Below, one piece after another: positions 1 to 8,037 of a DNA stretch of 15,327 nucleotides. The notes beneath the pieces were generated by a model, which was not told the origin of the DNA, ran no database searches, and worked only from the letters and a program-made list of their open reading frames with translations. Source of the DNA: Bacteroidales bacterium (lineage in GTDB: Bacteria > Bacteroidota > Bacteroidia > Bacteroidales > UBA1556); NCBI GenBank assembly GCA_029939445.1, contig JAOZSY010000035.1:1-15327 (forward strand), written 5' to 3'. The position numbers and the translations under genes were made by a program. Every line of letters starts with the position of its first letter. Within the stretch, counting starts at the first letter, position 1.

Positions 1-1075
1 GTATTCCTGCTGCATTAAAAGAACGAGCCAAGCGCTCTTGCAAAGCTGCTCCACCACTAATAATAATCTTAATATTTCCACCTAATGCTTCACGCCATTT
101 ACTATAAATAAGCTTGTCAACTATTTTATGCTGAAATTTATACCATGCAGAAGTATTCTCTGGTAAATCATACTTAACACCTAATTCTATTGCCCAATAG
201 AATAATCTTTTCTTAATTCCTGTTAGATCCTTGCCTTTGGCTAAGATTTTATCATAAGTTTTCTCCAAAACACGTGGCACGCTTGTAAAACCATCAGGCT
301 TAATATCACGCATATTTTCGCCTGCAGTTTCAATACTCTCGGCATAATAAACACTACATCCATTATAAAGAACTAAGTAGTTTACCATACGCTCAAGAAT
401 ATGACATAAAGGTAAGAAACTTAAGTATCTATCACCTGGTTTTACTGGCATAAAATCATTGGTTGCTTCCACATTTGCCATTACATTTTTATGGCTTAGC
501 ATCACTCCTTTTGAACGACCTGTTGTGCCAGAGGTATAAATAATAGACATTAAATCATCAGGCTCGACACTAGATCTAATCTCCTGCAATTTATCCCACA
601 ATTCTGCCTTCTTCTTTTTTCCTAAGTCTACAATATCTTCCCAATTGTTTATTCCATCAAGTTTATCAATAGAGTATATATCGTTTATTTTAGAATTCTC
701 CTTCACCGATTCCAAAACCCTTTGATAATGCTCGTCAGCACCAGCAATAACCATCTTAGCATCAGAATGATCAAGAATATAATCATACTCCAGTTTACCC
801 ATATTAGGGTAAACAGGAACATGTACTACTCCTATCTGACTCATTCCCATATCTATAAAATTCCACTCAGGTCGGTTATTAGATATTGTCAATATTTTAT
901 CGTTTTTAGCATATCCTAAAGCCAATAAACCTAAACTAAAATTATCTCTATAATTAATAAATTCTTCAGCACTAAAGTCTTCCCAACCGCCATTACGCTT
1001 TATTGATAGTACAACCTTATTAGGATTTGTCTCTTTATTTTTTTCTAGTATTTCAAATGTTCTTAATATTGGCAT
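1..1075 (-). CDS. Long-chain fatty acid--CoA ligase (AMP-forming), C-terminus cut by window edge
   Basis: Activates free long-chain fatty acids to acyl-CoA using ATP, through an acyl-adenylate; this is the entry step to the beta-oxidation genes upstream. My translation from the ATG at 1075 gives 358 complete codons with no stop before the left edge. It begins MPILRTFEILEKNKETNPNK. The P-loop-like AMP-binding motif TSGTTGRSKGVM lies at residues 181-192, followed by SFLPLCHILER (about 219-229) and the SGGAAL motif near 340, all typical of FadD15/long-chain ACS proteins. Full-length relatives are about 590-640 residues, so roughly the last 40 percent lies outside the window. The start lies 44 bases after the DUF4442 stop, so the two genes are probably cotranscribed. 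The family is secure; exact chain-length preference cannot be read from sequence. Confidence 0.93.
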   Translation of the reverse strand, partial: MPILRTFEILEKNKETNPNKVVLSIKRNGGWEDFSAEEFINYRDNFSLGLLALGYAKNDKILTISNNRPEWNFIDMGMSQIGVVHVPVYPNMGKLEYDYILDHSDAKMVIAGADEHYQRVLESVKENSKINDIYSIDKLDGINNWEDIVDLGKKKKAELWDKLQEIRSSVEPDDLMSIIYTSGTTGRSKGVMLSHKNVMANVEATNDFMPVKPGDRYLSFLPLCHILERMVNYLVLYNGCSVYYAESIETAGENMRDIKPDGFTSVPRVLEKTYDKILAKGKDLTGIKKRLFYWAIELGVKYDLPENTSAWYKFQHKIVDKLIYSKWREALGGNIKIIISGGAALQERLARSFNAAGI

Positions 1076-1119
1076 GATAATAGTTTTTATGTGGTTTATA
1101 TTATGGGCTTTTTCAATAT

Positions 1120-1590
1120 TTACTTCTTTGTTTTAAATGTCCATGTAAAATTAAAAACGGAGACGACATCACCATCTTTATCTATTCCCTCTGATTTTAC
1201 ATTAATTGTGACTCCTTCTCCTGTTTCTATGGTTTCTTTTACTGCATTATTTATATCTTCAACCTGCTGACATGTAAATACAATTTTTGACCTTGCTTTT
1301 TTAACAAAGCTTGCATTCATATCAAAAACTAGCATCGAAACTTTTTCGCTACTTTTCATAATTGCATCCATAGCAACCACGCCTGTAGATAATTCAGCAG
1401 CCATTGCTTGTACTGCAAAATACACTGATTGAAAAGGATTCTTTGTAATAGTATTATACGGAACACTTACATCGCATTGTTGATCAGTAAATTTTATAAC
1501 TCGCATGCCCGCAAGAAATCCCATTGGCATTTTTTGGAGAAAAAATAACTTAATCTTAAACTTATTTAATAATGCTTTTCTAATATCCAT
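1120..1590 (-). CDS. DUF4442 hotdog-fold protein (putative acyl-CoA thioesterase)
   Basis: A 156-residue protein that I recognise as DUF4442, a hotdog-fold family related to acyl-CoA thioesterases. Visible family features are a PMGFLAG turn near residues 22-28, a segment reading VPYNTITKNPFQSVYFAVQ, and a helix with AMAAELSTG, followed by beta strands ending in FNFTWTFK. The frame is open 14 codons further upstream to a TTG at 1632. I prefer the ATG at 1590 because 156 residues is nearer the family's size and the longer start abuts a perfect hairpin (1633-1662). The protein may hydrolyse or bind acyl-CoA for the adjacent ligase; that role is inferred from fold and neighbourhood, with no catalytic residue I can point to. 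Confidence 0.8.
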   Translation of the reverse strand: MDIRKALLNKFKIKLFFLQKMPMGFLAGMRVIKFTDQQCDVSVPYNTITKNPFQSVYFAVQAMAAELSTGVVAMDAIMKSSEKVSMLVFDMNASFVKKARSKIVFTCQQVEDINNAVKETIETGEGVTINVKSEGIDKDGDVVSVFNFTWTFKTKK

Positions 1591-1632
1591 ATAGTTAATT
1601 AATTTCTTTATTATTAATTTAGTCAAACTCAA

Positions 1633-1662
1633 GAAGTATAAGGGTTAGCACCCTTATACTTC
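1633..1662. repeat. Perfect 12-bp inverted repeat, 6-base loop (hairpin)
   Basis: GAAGTATAAGGG (1633-1644) is perfectly complementary to CCCTTATACTTC (1651-1662) around a TTAGCA loop. It lies between the fadE stop (1834) and the DUF4442 start. Read on the minus strand it is followed by TTGAGTTTGAC, which is only moderately U-rich, so it may be an imperfect terminator for the fad operon, a 5'-leader structure of the DUF4442-ligase transcript, or a protein-binding site. The structure is certain; the role is not. Confidence 0.6.
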
Positions 1663-1678
1663 AAATTTGAACAAACAC

Positions 1679-1696
1679 CGAATGAATAATCATTCG
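1679..1696. promoter_or_regulatory. FadR (TetR-family)-like palindromic operator
   Basis: CGAATGAATAATCATTCG has two 7-bp arms around an ATAA centre. Its inner 16 bases fit the Bacillus subtilis FadR (YsiA) operator consensus as I recall it, TGAATGAMTANTCATTCA; only the outermost base pair differs. It lies about 90 bases upstream of the DUF4442-acyl-CoA ligase pair, a sensible target for an acyl-CoA-responsive repressor. No exact -7 box is seen nearby; CAAATTTG (minus strand 1669-1662, one mismatch to TAnnTTTG) would place the palindrome over the -33 region. No TetR gene lies in this window. Confidence 0.55.
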
Positions 1697-1775
1697 AAAA
1701 GCCAACATAACTCATAACACTCTGATTAACAACAGATAAATTATGTGGCAAAGCAGTATAGAACTGCGTTTAATC

Positions 1776-1797
1776 TAATACGCTAAATAACGTATTA
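1776..1797. repeat. Short inverted repeat downstream of fadE
   Basis: TAATACG (1776-1782) pairs with CGTATTA (1791-1797) around an 8-base loop, 36 bases past the fadE stop. A second weak 5-bp hairpin (GCAGT/ACTGC, 1753-1767) follows. They may mark the 3' end of the fad transcript, but neither has a good U-tract on the minus strand. Confidence 0.25.
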
Positions 1798-1833
1798 TAA
1801 CATGGGAGTTATTTTCTATTTAAAACACTAGAA

Positions 1834-3612
1834 TTAAAGAGTATATTTATTCTCTTCAATTAAAGCATCTGCAATATTTCTTCTTGCTTTTACAACATTC
1901 ACTGATTTAATTTTAGTGAAGCGTTTCATTCCCATCAACATAGCTTTTTGCTCATCTCCTTCAGCAAAAGAATTCACACCGTCAATACCAAGCTTATTAA
2001 TTAGATGTGCATAATCATACATTACAACATCAAGAATATCCTTATATATTCCCATTTTATCTTCATCAAGCATGGAGTTTAATTTTTCAACACGCAATAA
2101 TGTCGATTCTGCAGCATAAGTATACATAAGCATATCAGCAGCATTCATTAATAACTCTTGCTCATTATTAATATCTTGCATATATTTTTGTAGGGCAGCT
2201 CCAGAAACCATTAGAATACTTTTCTTAAATTTCTTAATAGCCACATGATACTCTTCAAAATAATCTAGGCTAACGCTTCCAAAATCAGGAATTCCCATCA
2301 ATTCTTCAGCAACAGCCATTGCTGGCCCCATCATATCTATTTCACCTTTCATGGCACGTTTAATAAGCTCACCAACAGTAACCATACGATTAATTTCGTT
2401 GGTTCCCTCAAATATTCTATTAATACGGCTATCGCGGTAAGCACGCTCCACAGCACTCTCTGCTGAATAACCCATTCCACCATGAATTTGAACAGCCTCA
2501 TCCACAACATAATCCAGTGCCTCAGAGCCAAACACCTTTGCTATTGAAGCTTCAATGCCATATTGGCGAATACTTTCAACGCTAGCTTTTCCTTTTTCAA
2601 CACCTTCAGCAACAGCTTCATTAATAGCATCATCAATATTTTGTGATATTCTATATGTTAATGATTCGCTAACAAATGTACGAATCGACATTTCTGCAAT
2701 TTTATATTTAATCGCTCCAAAGTTTGATATAGGAGTTTTAAATTGTTTACGCTCATTAGCATATTTTACACTTACGTCAATAGTAGCTTTAGATGCTCCA
2801 ATAGTTGCTCCAGAAAGCTTAATACGTCCCAAATTAAGAATATAAAGTGCAATCTTAAAACCACCATTTTGTTTTCCCAATAGGTTCTCTGCAGGAACTT
2901 TTACATCCTCAAAGAAAACTTGAACAGTAGAAGAACCTCTAATACCAAGTTTTTCTTCATCCACACCAATTGTAATTCCTTCACTTTTAGCATCTATAAT
3001 AAATGCACTTAGATTTTTATCATCACCAATTTTAGCAAAAACAATTAGTAAATCAGCAATACCACCATTGGTAATCCACATCTTTACTCCATTAAGATTA
3101 TATGTTTTACCATCTTCACTAAGTATAGCGCGAGATTTTCCACTATTAGCATCCGAACCTGCATCAGGCTCAGTTAAGCAATATGCTCCTACAGTTTCTC
3201 CTGTAGCCAAACCTGGAAGATATTTTGCTTTCTGCTCCTCAGTACCAAAATATAAGATAGGAAGCGTTCCAATACCAGTATGTGCTGAATAAGCAACTGC
3301 AAACCCATATCCCTTACCCATTTCTTCAAGTGCAAGCATTGATGTAACAAAATCTTGCTCAAAACCCATATGCTCTTCAGGAACTGATATTCCTAATAAA
3401 CCAAGTTCACCAGCTTCTTTCATCAACTGAGCTAATAACACACGATCGTGTGTGTCTAATTGGTCTATATTTGGTAAAACTCTGGTATCAGTAAAATCCT
3501 TACAAGTTTGAGCAATCATGCGCTGCTCTTCGTTAAACTCTTCAGGAATAAATACATCTTCAAAATTTGTTTCCTTTATTAGAAACTCTCCACCTTTTAA
3601 TATTTTTGTCAT
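1834..3612 (-). CDS. fadE: Acyl-CoA dehydrogenase, FadE type with long C-terminal extension
   Basis: FAD-dependent oxidation of acyl-CoA to trans-2-enoyl-CoA, the first step of each beta-oxidation turn, passing electrons to ETF. The 592-residue protein has the N-terminal helical domain (about 25-140), the flavin/substrate beta-barrel motif CLTEPDAGSD (145-154), KMWITNGG (177-184), and the C-terminal helical domain with QIHGGMGYS (375-383). IFEGTNEINR (400-409) holds the expected catalytic base Glu402. Residues after about 430 form an extra helical domain absent from the ~380-residue short-chain enzymes; the total length is close to B. subtilis FadE (about 594). The start at 3612 (MTKILKGGEF) gives the expected N-terminus. 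It is last in the marR-fadN-fadA-fadE order, 88 bases after the thiolase stop, with an inverted repeat in that gap. Confidence 0.95.
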   Translation of the reverse strand: MTKILKGGEFLIKETNFEDVFIPEEFNEEQRMIAQTCKDFTDTRVLPNIDQLDTHDRVLLAQLMKEAGELGLLGISVPEEHMGFEQDFVTSMLALEEMGKGYGFAVAYSAHTGIGTLPILYFGTEEQKAKYLPGLATGETVGAYCLTEPDAGSDANSGKSRAILSEDGKTYNLNGVKMWITNGGIADLLIVFAKIGDDKNLSAFIIDAKSEGITIGVDEEKLGIRGSSTVQVFFEDVKVPAENLLGKQNGGFKIALYILNLGRIKLSGATIGASKATIDVSVKYANERKQFKTPISNFGAIKYKIAEMSIRTFVSESLTYRISQNIDDAINEAVAEGVEKGKASVESIRQYGIEASIAKVFGSEALDYVVDEAVQIHGGMGYSAESAVERAYRDSRINRIFEGTNEINRMVTVGELIKRAMKGEIDMMGPAMAVAEELMGIPDFGSVSLDYFEEYHVAIKKFKKSILMVSGAALQKYMQDINNEQELLMNAADMLMYTYAAESTLLRVEKLNSMLDEDKMGIYKDILDVVMYDYAHLINKLGIDGVNSFAEGDEQKAMLMGMKRFTKIKSVNVVKARRNIADALIEENKYTL

Positions 3613-3651
3613 TTTGTTTCGTTTTTTAATGTTTATTGTTTGTCGTTCGTT

Positions 3652-3686
3652 GTTTGTTGTTCAAAACTAATCTACAAACAACAAAC
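3652..3686. repeat. Low-complexity inverted repeat between fadA and fadE
   Basis: GTTTGTTGTT (3652-3661) pairs with AACAACAAAC (3677-3686) over a 15-base loop. The left arm sits in a longer GTT-rich run from about 3631. It occupies the 88-base fadA-fadE gap and could form an intercistronic hairpin that tunes fadE expression, or simply be a repeat remnant of the sort common between genes in this phylum. Confidence 0.5.
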
Positions 3687-3700
3687 TATAAATATTTCTT

Positions 3701-4873
3701 TTATAATAGTTCGTATATACCTGCTGCTCCCTGTCCTGAGCCAATACACATAGTTACCATACCATATTTCTTATCTTGGCGTTTAAGCTCATTCAATAAC
3801 TGAACTGTAAGTTTACCACCCGTAGCACCTAGTGGGTGACCAAGAGCTATAGCACCACCATTTACATTCACGATATCAGTATTTATTCCCAAATCATTGA
3901 TTACTGCAATACTCTGAGTTGCAAAAGCTTCATTCAATTCAATAAGATCCATATCCCCAAGCTTCATTCCTGCATGCTTAAGCACTTTAGGAATTGCTGC
4001 AATAGGCCCCACTCCCATTTTATATGGCTCAACTCCAGCAACTTGATAATCGACAAGTCGTGCAATTGGTGTTAAATCATAATCTTTAAGAGCCTGCTCT
4101 GATACTACTAAAACAAAAGCTGCACCATCACTCATTTGAGATGAATTACCCGCTGTAGAGATACCATCTGTAGCAAAAGCAGGTCTTAACTTACCTAAAC
4201 CTTCAGCAGTAGTTCCTCGTCGAGGACCTTCATCCACATCAAATACCTTATTGCGAGTTTTCATCTTGCCATCAGCATAGTAATTCTCTTTTATATTTAT
4301 AGGAACTATCTGATCTTTAAAATATCCTTTATCAATAGCATTTATTGCTTTTGCTACCGATTTTGCAGCAAAAATATCGAGCTCTTCTCTATTCTGTTTA
4401 TACTCACGAGCAACCATCTCCGATGTTAAGCCCATTGACAAGTACCATTTTGGATTATTTTTGGCAATATCAGGATTAGGAACCTGTCTCCAGCCTCCCA
4501 TTGATATCATGGACATAGACTCGGCACCTCCAGCAATTATAATATCAGCCATACCAGCCTTTATTTTAGCTGTCGCAATTGCTATTGATTCTATTCCACT
4601 GGCGCAGTACCTATTAATTGTTGATCCAGGCACTTCTACAGTATCCATAGACATTAGCGACAACATGCGACCCATATTAAAACCACTTTCTGCTTCAGGA
4701 AATGCATTTCCTACAACAATATCATCAATTTTTTCTTTTTCTATCTGTGGAAAATCCTTCATCAAATGACGTATCACTTGAGCTGCTATATCATCAGGAC
4801 GAGTAAATTTTAGAACTCCTCTTGGCGCTTTTCCTATTGCTGAGCGGTAACCCGCTACTATATATGCATTCAT
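3701..4873 (-). CDS. fadA: Acetyl-CoA acyltransferase (3-ketoacyl-CoA thiolase)
   Basis: Thiolytic cleavage of 3-ketoacyl-CoA to acetyl-CoA and a chain two carbons shorter, the last beta-oxidation step. At 390 residues it is the normal thiolase length. The nucleophile is Cys90 in NRYCASG; the other active-site signatures are NEAFA (314-318), GHPLGATGG with His346, and CIGSGQG with Cys376. All expected catalytic residues are therefore present. It starts at the ATG at 4873, 27 bases after the fadN stop. Biosynthetic acetoacetyl-CoA thiolases share these motifs, but the position between fadN and fadE makes the degradative role much more likely. Confidence 0.95.
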   Translation of the reverse strand: MNAYIVAGYRSAIGKAPRGVLKFTRPDDIAAQVIRHLMKDFPQIEKEKIDDIVVGNAFPEAESGFNMGRMLSLMSMDTVEVPGSTINRYCASGIESIAIATAKIKAGMADIIIAGGAESMSMISMGGWRQVPNPDIAKNNPKWYLSMGLTSEMVAREYKQNREELDIFAAKSVAKAINAIDKGYFKDQIVPINIKENYYADGKMKTRNKVFDVDEGPRRGTTAEGLGKLRPAFATDGISTAGNSSQMSDGAAFVLVVSEQALKDYDLTPIARLVDYQVAGVEPYKMGVGPIAAIPKVLKHAGMKLGDMDLIELNEAFATQSIAVINDLGINTDIVNVNGGAIALGHPLGATGGKLTVQLLNELKRQDKKYGMVTMCIGSGQGAAGIYELL

Positions 4874-4900
4874 AATAATTTGTTTTCTTCAGTTAATAAA

Positions 4901-7303
4901 TTAGTTACGCAAAATTTTACCCTTAGTAATAATACTTTGAACTCTCTCCAACGTTTTACGTTTAGTACATAATTCAAGGAAAGCTCTACGTTCAAGATCC
5001 AATAAATATTGTTCCGAAACCTTTGTTAATGGAATAGAGATTTCTCCTCCAGCCATAACCCAACCAAGCTTTTCGGCAATAAGTTTATCGTGCTCGCTCA
5101 TATAATGCCCTTCTGTAAAACCATCAGCACCAACATAAACTAAACCCATAGCTTCATTACCAAGTATCTTAATATCATTGCGTGGTGCAGGTTGTGTATA
5201 ACCTTTATCAGCCATTTGCAATGCTGTTAGTTTAGCGTAAGCTAATTGATGTGCTCTACTTACAATAACTTCATCAACACCTTCGCGCATATAACCTAAA
5301 TCAAATGCTTCGTATGCAGAAGTACTAACTTTAGCTTGACCTATACTTAAATATCTATTTAGAAAAGCATTTGTTCTCATATCACCAGTATTAAGCTCAT
5401 CACTCAATCGTAGGGCAAACTCTTTAGTGCCACCACCACCAGGGATAAGACCAACACCAAATTCTACAAGACCCATATAAGTTTCGGCATGAGCAATTAC
5501 TTTATCGCTATGCATACAAAGCTCACATCCGCCACCAAGAGCCATTCCGTGAGGAGCAGCAACTACAGGAATAGATGAATAACGCATTCTCATGGTAGTT
5601 TTTTGAAACCACTGAATGGCCATATCTAGATCTTCCCACTCTTGCTCAATTGCAAGCATATATATCATTCCTACATTTGCTCCTGCAGAAAAATGATCGC
5701 CTTCATTTGAAATAACTAAAGCCTTATAATCAGCTTCAGCCAAATCTACAGCTTTGTTCAATCCTACCAAAACACCTTCGCCAATAGTATTCATTTTAGT
5801 GTGAATTTCAGCATTTAACACCCCATCACCTAAATCTATTATTGAAAGATCATTGTTCTCCCAAATAGTATTTGTTTCTTTAAGATTTGCCAATGATAAA
5901 AGTGCTTCTTGTCCTGGAATAACCTTATAAGCTTTTGTTGTAATATCATAGAAGTACTTACGACCCGAGTCTATTTTATAGAAACTTTTTACTCCTGAAT
6001 CAAGCATATCGTAAATCCATTGAGCAGGCTTTTTATCAATCTCTTCCATAGCTTTTACACTAGCCTCTACTCCTACAGCATCCCACGTTTGAAATGGACC
6101 TAATTTCCATCCAAAACCAGCATTCAATGCATCATCTACTTTATATATATCTTCGGTAATCTCTGGAATACGATTTGATACAAATTGGAAAAGACCATAG
6201 AATGATTTTCTATAAAAATCACCAACCTTGGTATCATCAGCCATAAATATAGCTACTCGTTTTCCAATATCATCAATACCTTTAGTTTTTTCGAAAACCT
6301 TGAATTTTGGTTTTTTATCTTCTGTATATTCTAATGATTCAAAATCAAGAGTATAGAATTTCTTTTTACCATTAACTACCGTCTTCTTAAAGAATCCCTG
6401 CTTAGTTTTTGAACCTAACCAATTATTCTCCAGCATTGTAGTTAAATAATCTGGAATAGAAAAAGCGTCATTAGCTTCATCATTGGTTGTTTCTTTTATA
6501 TTGTTTGCAACATGAACAAGAGTATCAAGTCCTACTAGGTCAGCTGTTCTGAAAGTAGCAGACTTTGCCCTTCCAATTAGTGGCCCTGTAAGTTTATCAA
6601 TTTCAGTAATTGTAAGACCATAATCTTTTACATTATTAAACAAATCCATTATAGAATAAGTACCTATTCTATTAGCAATAAAAGCCGGAGTATCTTTTGC
6701 TAATACAGCAGTTTTTCCTAAAAACCTACCAGCATAGTCGATTAAGAACTCAAGTACTTCGGGATCAGTCTTAGTAGAAGGAATAATTTCAAATAACTGT
6801 AAATAACGTGGAGGGTTAAAGAAGTGCGTTCCACAAAAATTAGCCTGAAAATCATCACTCCTACCTTCTAGCATTGCCTCTATAGAAATACCTGAAGTAT
6901 TTGTAGTAATTAAACTACCTTTTTTACGATATTTCTCTACATTCTCAAAAACTGACTTTTTAATATCAAGTCTTTCAATTACAACCTCAATAACCCAGTC
7001 GCAATCTTTTATATACTTTAGATCATCATCAAAATTACCGGTAGTAATTCTATCAGCAAATGATTTTTTGTAAATTGGGCTTGGCTTTGATTTTAATGCT
7101 GCAGCTAATGCTCCATTAACAATACGATTCCTAAAAACCTTATCATTAGTTTTAATACCCTGTTTTTTTTCTTTTTCGTTGAGCTCATTAGGCACAATAT
7201 CCAAAAGCAATACTTCTGCTCCTATATTGGCAAAATGACATGCAATACCTGATCCCATTACTCCTGAACCTAATACTGCAATTTTTTTTATTTTGCGATT
7301 CAT
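4901..7303 (-). CDS. fadN: Bifunctional 3-hydroxyacyl-CoA dehydrogenase / enoyl-CoA hydratase (FadN type)
   Basis: Carries out the two middle steps of beta-oxidation: hydration of enoyl-CoA and NAD-dependent oxidation of the 3-hydroxyacyl-CoA. The 800-residue protein has the dehydrogenase part first: Rossmann motif GSGVMGSG (12-19) and GTHFFNPP with catalytic His160, with Glu172 in LFEII as its partner, then helical dehydrogenase domains to about 430. The crotonase domain is C-terminal (about 485-690): FSAGANVG (538-545, oxyanion hole), MALGGGCEL with Glu594, and GLVEFGVGLIPGGGG with Glu614. Both hydratase glutamates are present. Dehydrogenase-then-hydratase order and the length match B. subtilis FadN (about 789), not E. 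coli FadB, where the hydratase comes first. It follows marR by 29 bases and precedes fadA by 27. Confidence 0.95.
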   Translation of the reverse strand: MNRKIKKIAVLGSGVMGSGIACHFANIGAEVLLLDIVPNELNEKEKKQGIKTNDKVFRNRIVNGALAAALKSKPSPIYKKSFADRITTGNFDDDLKYIKDCDWVIEVVIERLDIKKSVFENVEKYRKKGSLITTNTSGISIEAMLEGRSDDFQANFCGTHFFNPPRYLQLFEIIPSTKTDPEVLEFLIDYAGRFLGKTAVLAKDTPAFIANRIGTYSIMDLFNNVKDYGLTITEIDKLTGPLIGRAKSATFRTADLVGLDTLVHVANNIKETTNDEANDAFSIPDYLTTMLENNWLGSKTKQGFFKKTVVNGKKKFYTLDFESLEYTEDKKPKFKVFEKTKGIDDIGKRVAIFMADDTKVGDFYRKSFYGLFQFVSNRIPEITEDIYKVDDALNAGFGWKLGPFQTWDAVGVEASVKAMEEIDKKPAQWIYDMLDSGVKSFYKIDSGRKYFYDITTKAYKVIPGQEALLSLANLKETNTIWENNDLSIIDLGDGVLNAEIHTKMNTIGEGVLVGLNKAVDLAEADYKALVISNEGDHFSAGANVGMIYMLAIEQEWEDLDMAIQWFQKTTMRMRYSSIPVVAAPHGMALGGGCELCMHSDKVIAHAETYMGLVEFGVGLIPGGGGTKEFALRLSDELNTGDMRTNAFLNRYLSIGQAKVSTSAYEAFDLGYMREGVDEVIVSRAHQLAYAKLTALQMADKGYTQPAPRNDIKILGNEAMGLVYVGADGFTEGHYMSEHDKLIAEKLGWVMAGGEISIPLTKVSEQYLLDLERRAFLELCTKRKTLERVQSIITKGKILRN

Positions 7304-7332
7304 AAATACTTGTTTTATGTGGTTATTTTGTA

Positions 7333-7767
7333 TTATTTCTTTTCTATTATACTATCAACTTCACTAGTAATTATCTTAGATACTTTTATAAATGCATCAA
7401 GTTCAGTATCACTAACTGAAGTCATAATACGCTCATTAAAGCCTAGAACGGCTTCTTTTGCAATACGACGGCGTTCTAAACCTTTTTCTGTTAAGAATAA
7501 TTTTGTAATTCTTTTATCGTCAGAGTCATTCTTTTTATAAATGCATCCTTCTTCTTCCATTTTGTTTAGTAAGCGTGTTAAACTAGATTTCTTCATCTCT
7601 AGTTTTTCTGATAGTTTTCCTGGCGAAATACCCTCTTTTGCTATATATACTAATACAAAACCTATTGTTTGCGTGATTCCATAATCTGAACCTACGTAAT
7701 TATACATTCTTTTTAAAGCCATTGATGAGGCTTTTGTGTAAAATTCTATTGTTTCGTTTAATTGCAT
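7333..7767 (-). CDS. MarR-family transcriptional regulator, likely repressor of the fad operon
   Basis: A 144-residue winged-helix regulator. The helix-turn-helix lies around residues 47-72 (SPGKLSEKLEMKKSSLTRLL). The wing carries the family signature DDKRITKLFLTEKG (83-96), and the terminal helices would form the dimer interface. As first gene of the marR-fadN-fadA-fadE cluster, it most likely controls its own operon in response to an acyl-CoA or fatty acid. Two related palindromes flank the promoter -7 box upstream (7859-7874, 7890-7905) and are its best candidate operators. The ligand is inferred from context alone. This differs from B. subtilis, where a TetR-type FadR does the job. Confidence 0.88.
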   Translation of the reverse strand: MQLNETIEFYTKASSMALKRMYNYVGSDYGITQTIGFVLVYIAKEGISPGKLSEKLEMKKSSLTRLLNKMEEEGCIYKKNDSDDKRITKLFLTEKGLERRRIAKEAVLGFNERIMTSVSDTELDAFIKVSKIITSEVDSIIEKK

Positions 7768-7858
7768 ATTTTAATAAATTATGAACTTGGATATAAAAAT
7801 CCATTTTTAGTGGTTTTAGCATTTTGAAATTAGCAATATTTAGAAACTAACTACATTT

Positions 7859-7874
7859 AGTATGCATGCGTACA
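7859..7874. promoter_or_regulatory. Palindromic operator candidate O1 (downstream side of promoter)
   Basis: AGTATGCATGCGTACA matches its own reverse complement at 12 of 16 positions and matches site O2 at 12 of 16. It lies just downstream of the -7 box read on the minus strand, over the expected transcription start, so a bound MarR dimer would block initiation. Confidence 0.6.
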
Positions 7875-7880
7875 AAATTA
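7873..7880 (-). promoter_or_regulatory. -7 box of the marR-fadNAE promoter
   Basis: On the minus strand this reads TAATTTTG, an exact match to the Bacteroidota TAnnTTTG element. A partial -33 element (TTCG at 7903-7900) lies 19 bases upstream. The start of transcription would fall near 7866, leaving a leader of about 100 bases before marR. The box sits between the two palindromes. Confidence 0.6.
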
Positions 7881-7889
7881 GGGAAAAAT

Positions 7890-7905
7890 AGTACGCACGC
7901 GAACT
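7890..7905. promoter_or_regulatory. Palindromic operator candidate O2 (over the -33 region)
   Basis: AGTACGCACGCGAACT matches its own reverse complement at 12 of 16 positions. Its centre is 31 bp from that of O1, about three helical turns, placing both on the same face of the DNA. It covers the position expected for the -33 element of the marR promoter. Confidence 0.6.
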
Positions 7906-8037
7906 ATTTTAAAGAAATAATTAGTAAAAAATTAATATTTGAGGATATAATACTGTGTATCAATATTATAAAACAATAATTAATTAGGTGAGAAATATAG
8001 AATTATGTGAATAATTATAATAAATAGAAAATAGTAT

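Noticed and set aside
722..919. Plus-strand 65-codon frame
   Set aside because: It is antisense to the acyl-CoA ligase coding region, which reads without interruption from 1075 to the edge.
1591..1632. TTG-initiated N-terminal extension of the DUF4442 gene
   Set aside because: It would add 14 residues rich in Lys and Ile not typical of the family and would start directly against a perfect hairpin; the ATG at 1590 is simpler.
2555..2845. Plus-strand open frame opposite fadE
   Set aside because: It lies entirely within a secure acyl-CoA dehydrogenase gene and has no recognisable protein features; the frames at 3068-3292, 3836-4075, 4461-4769 and 7310-7540 were dropped for the same reason.
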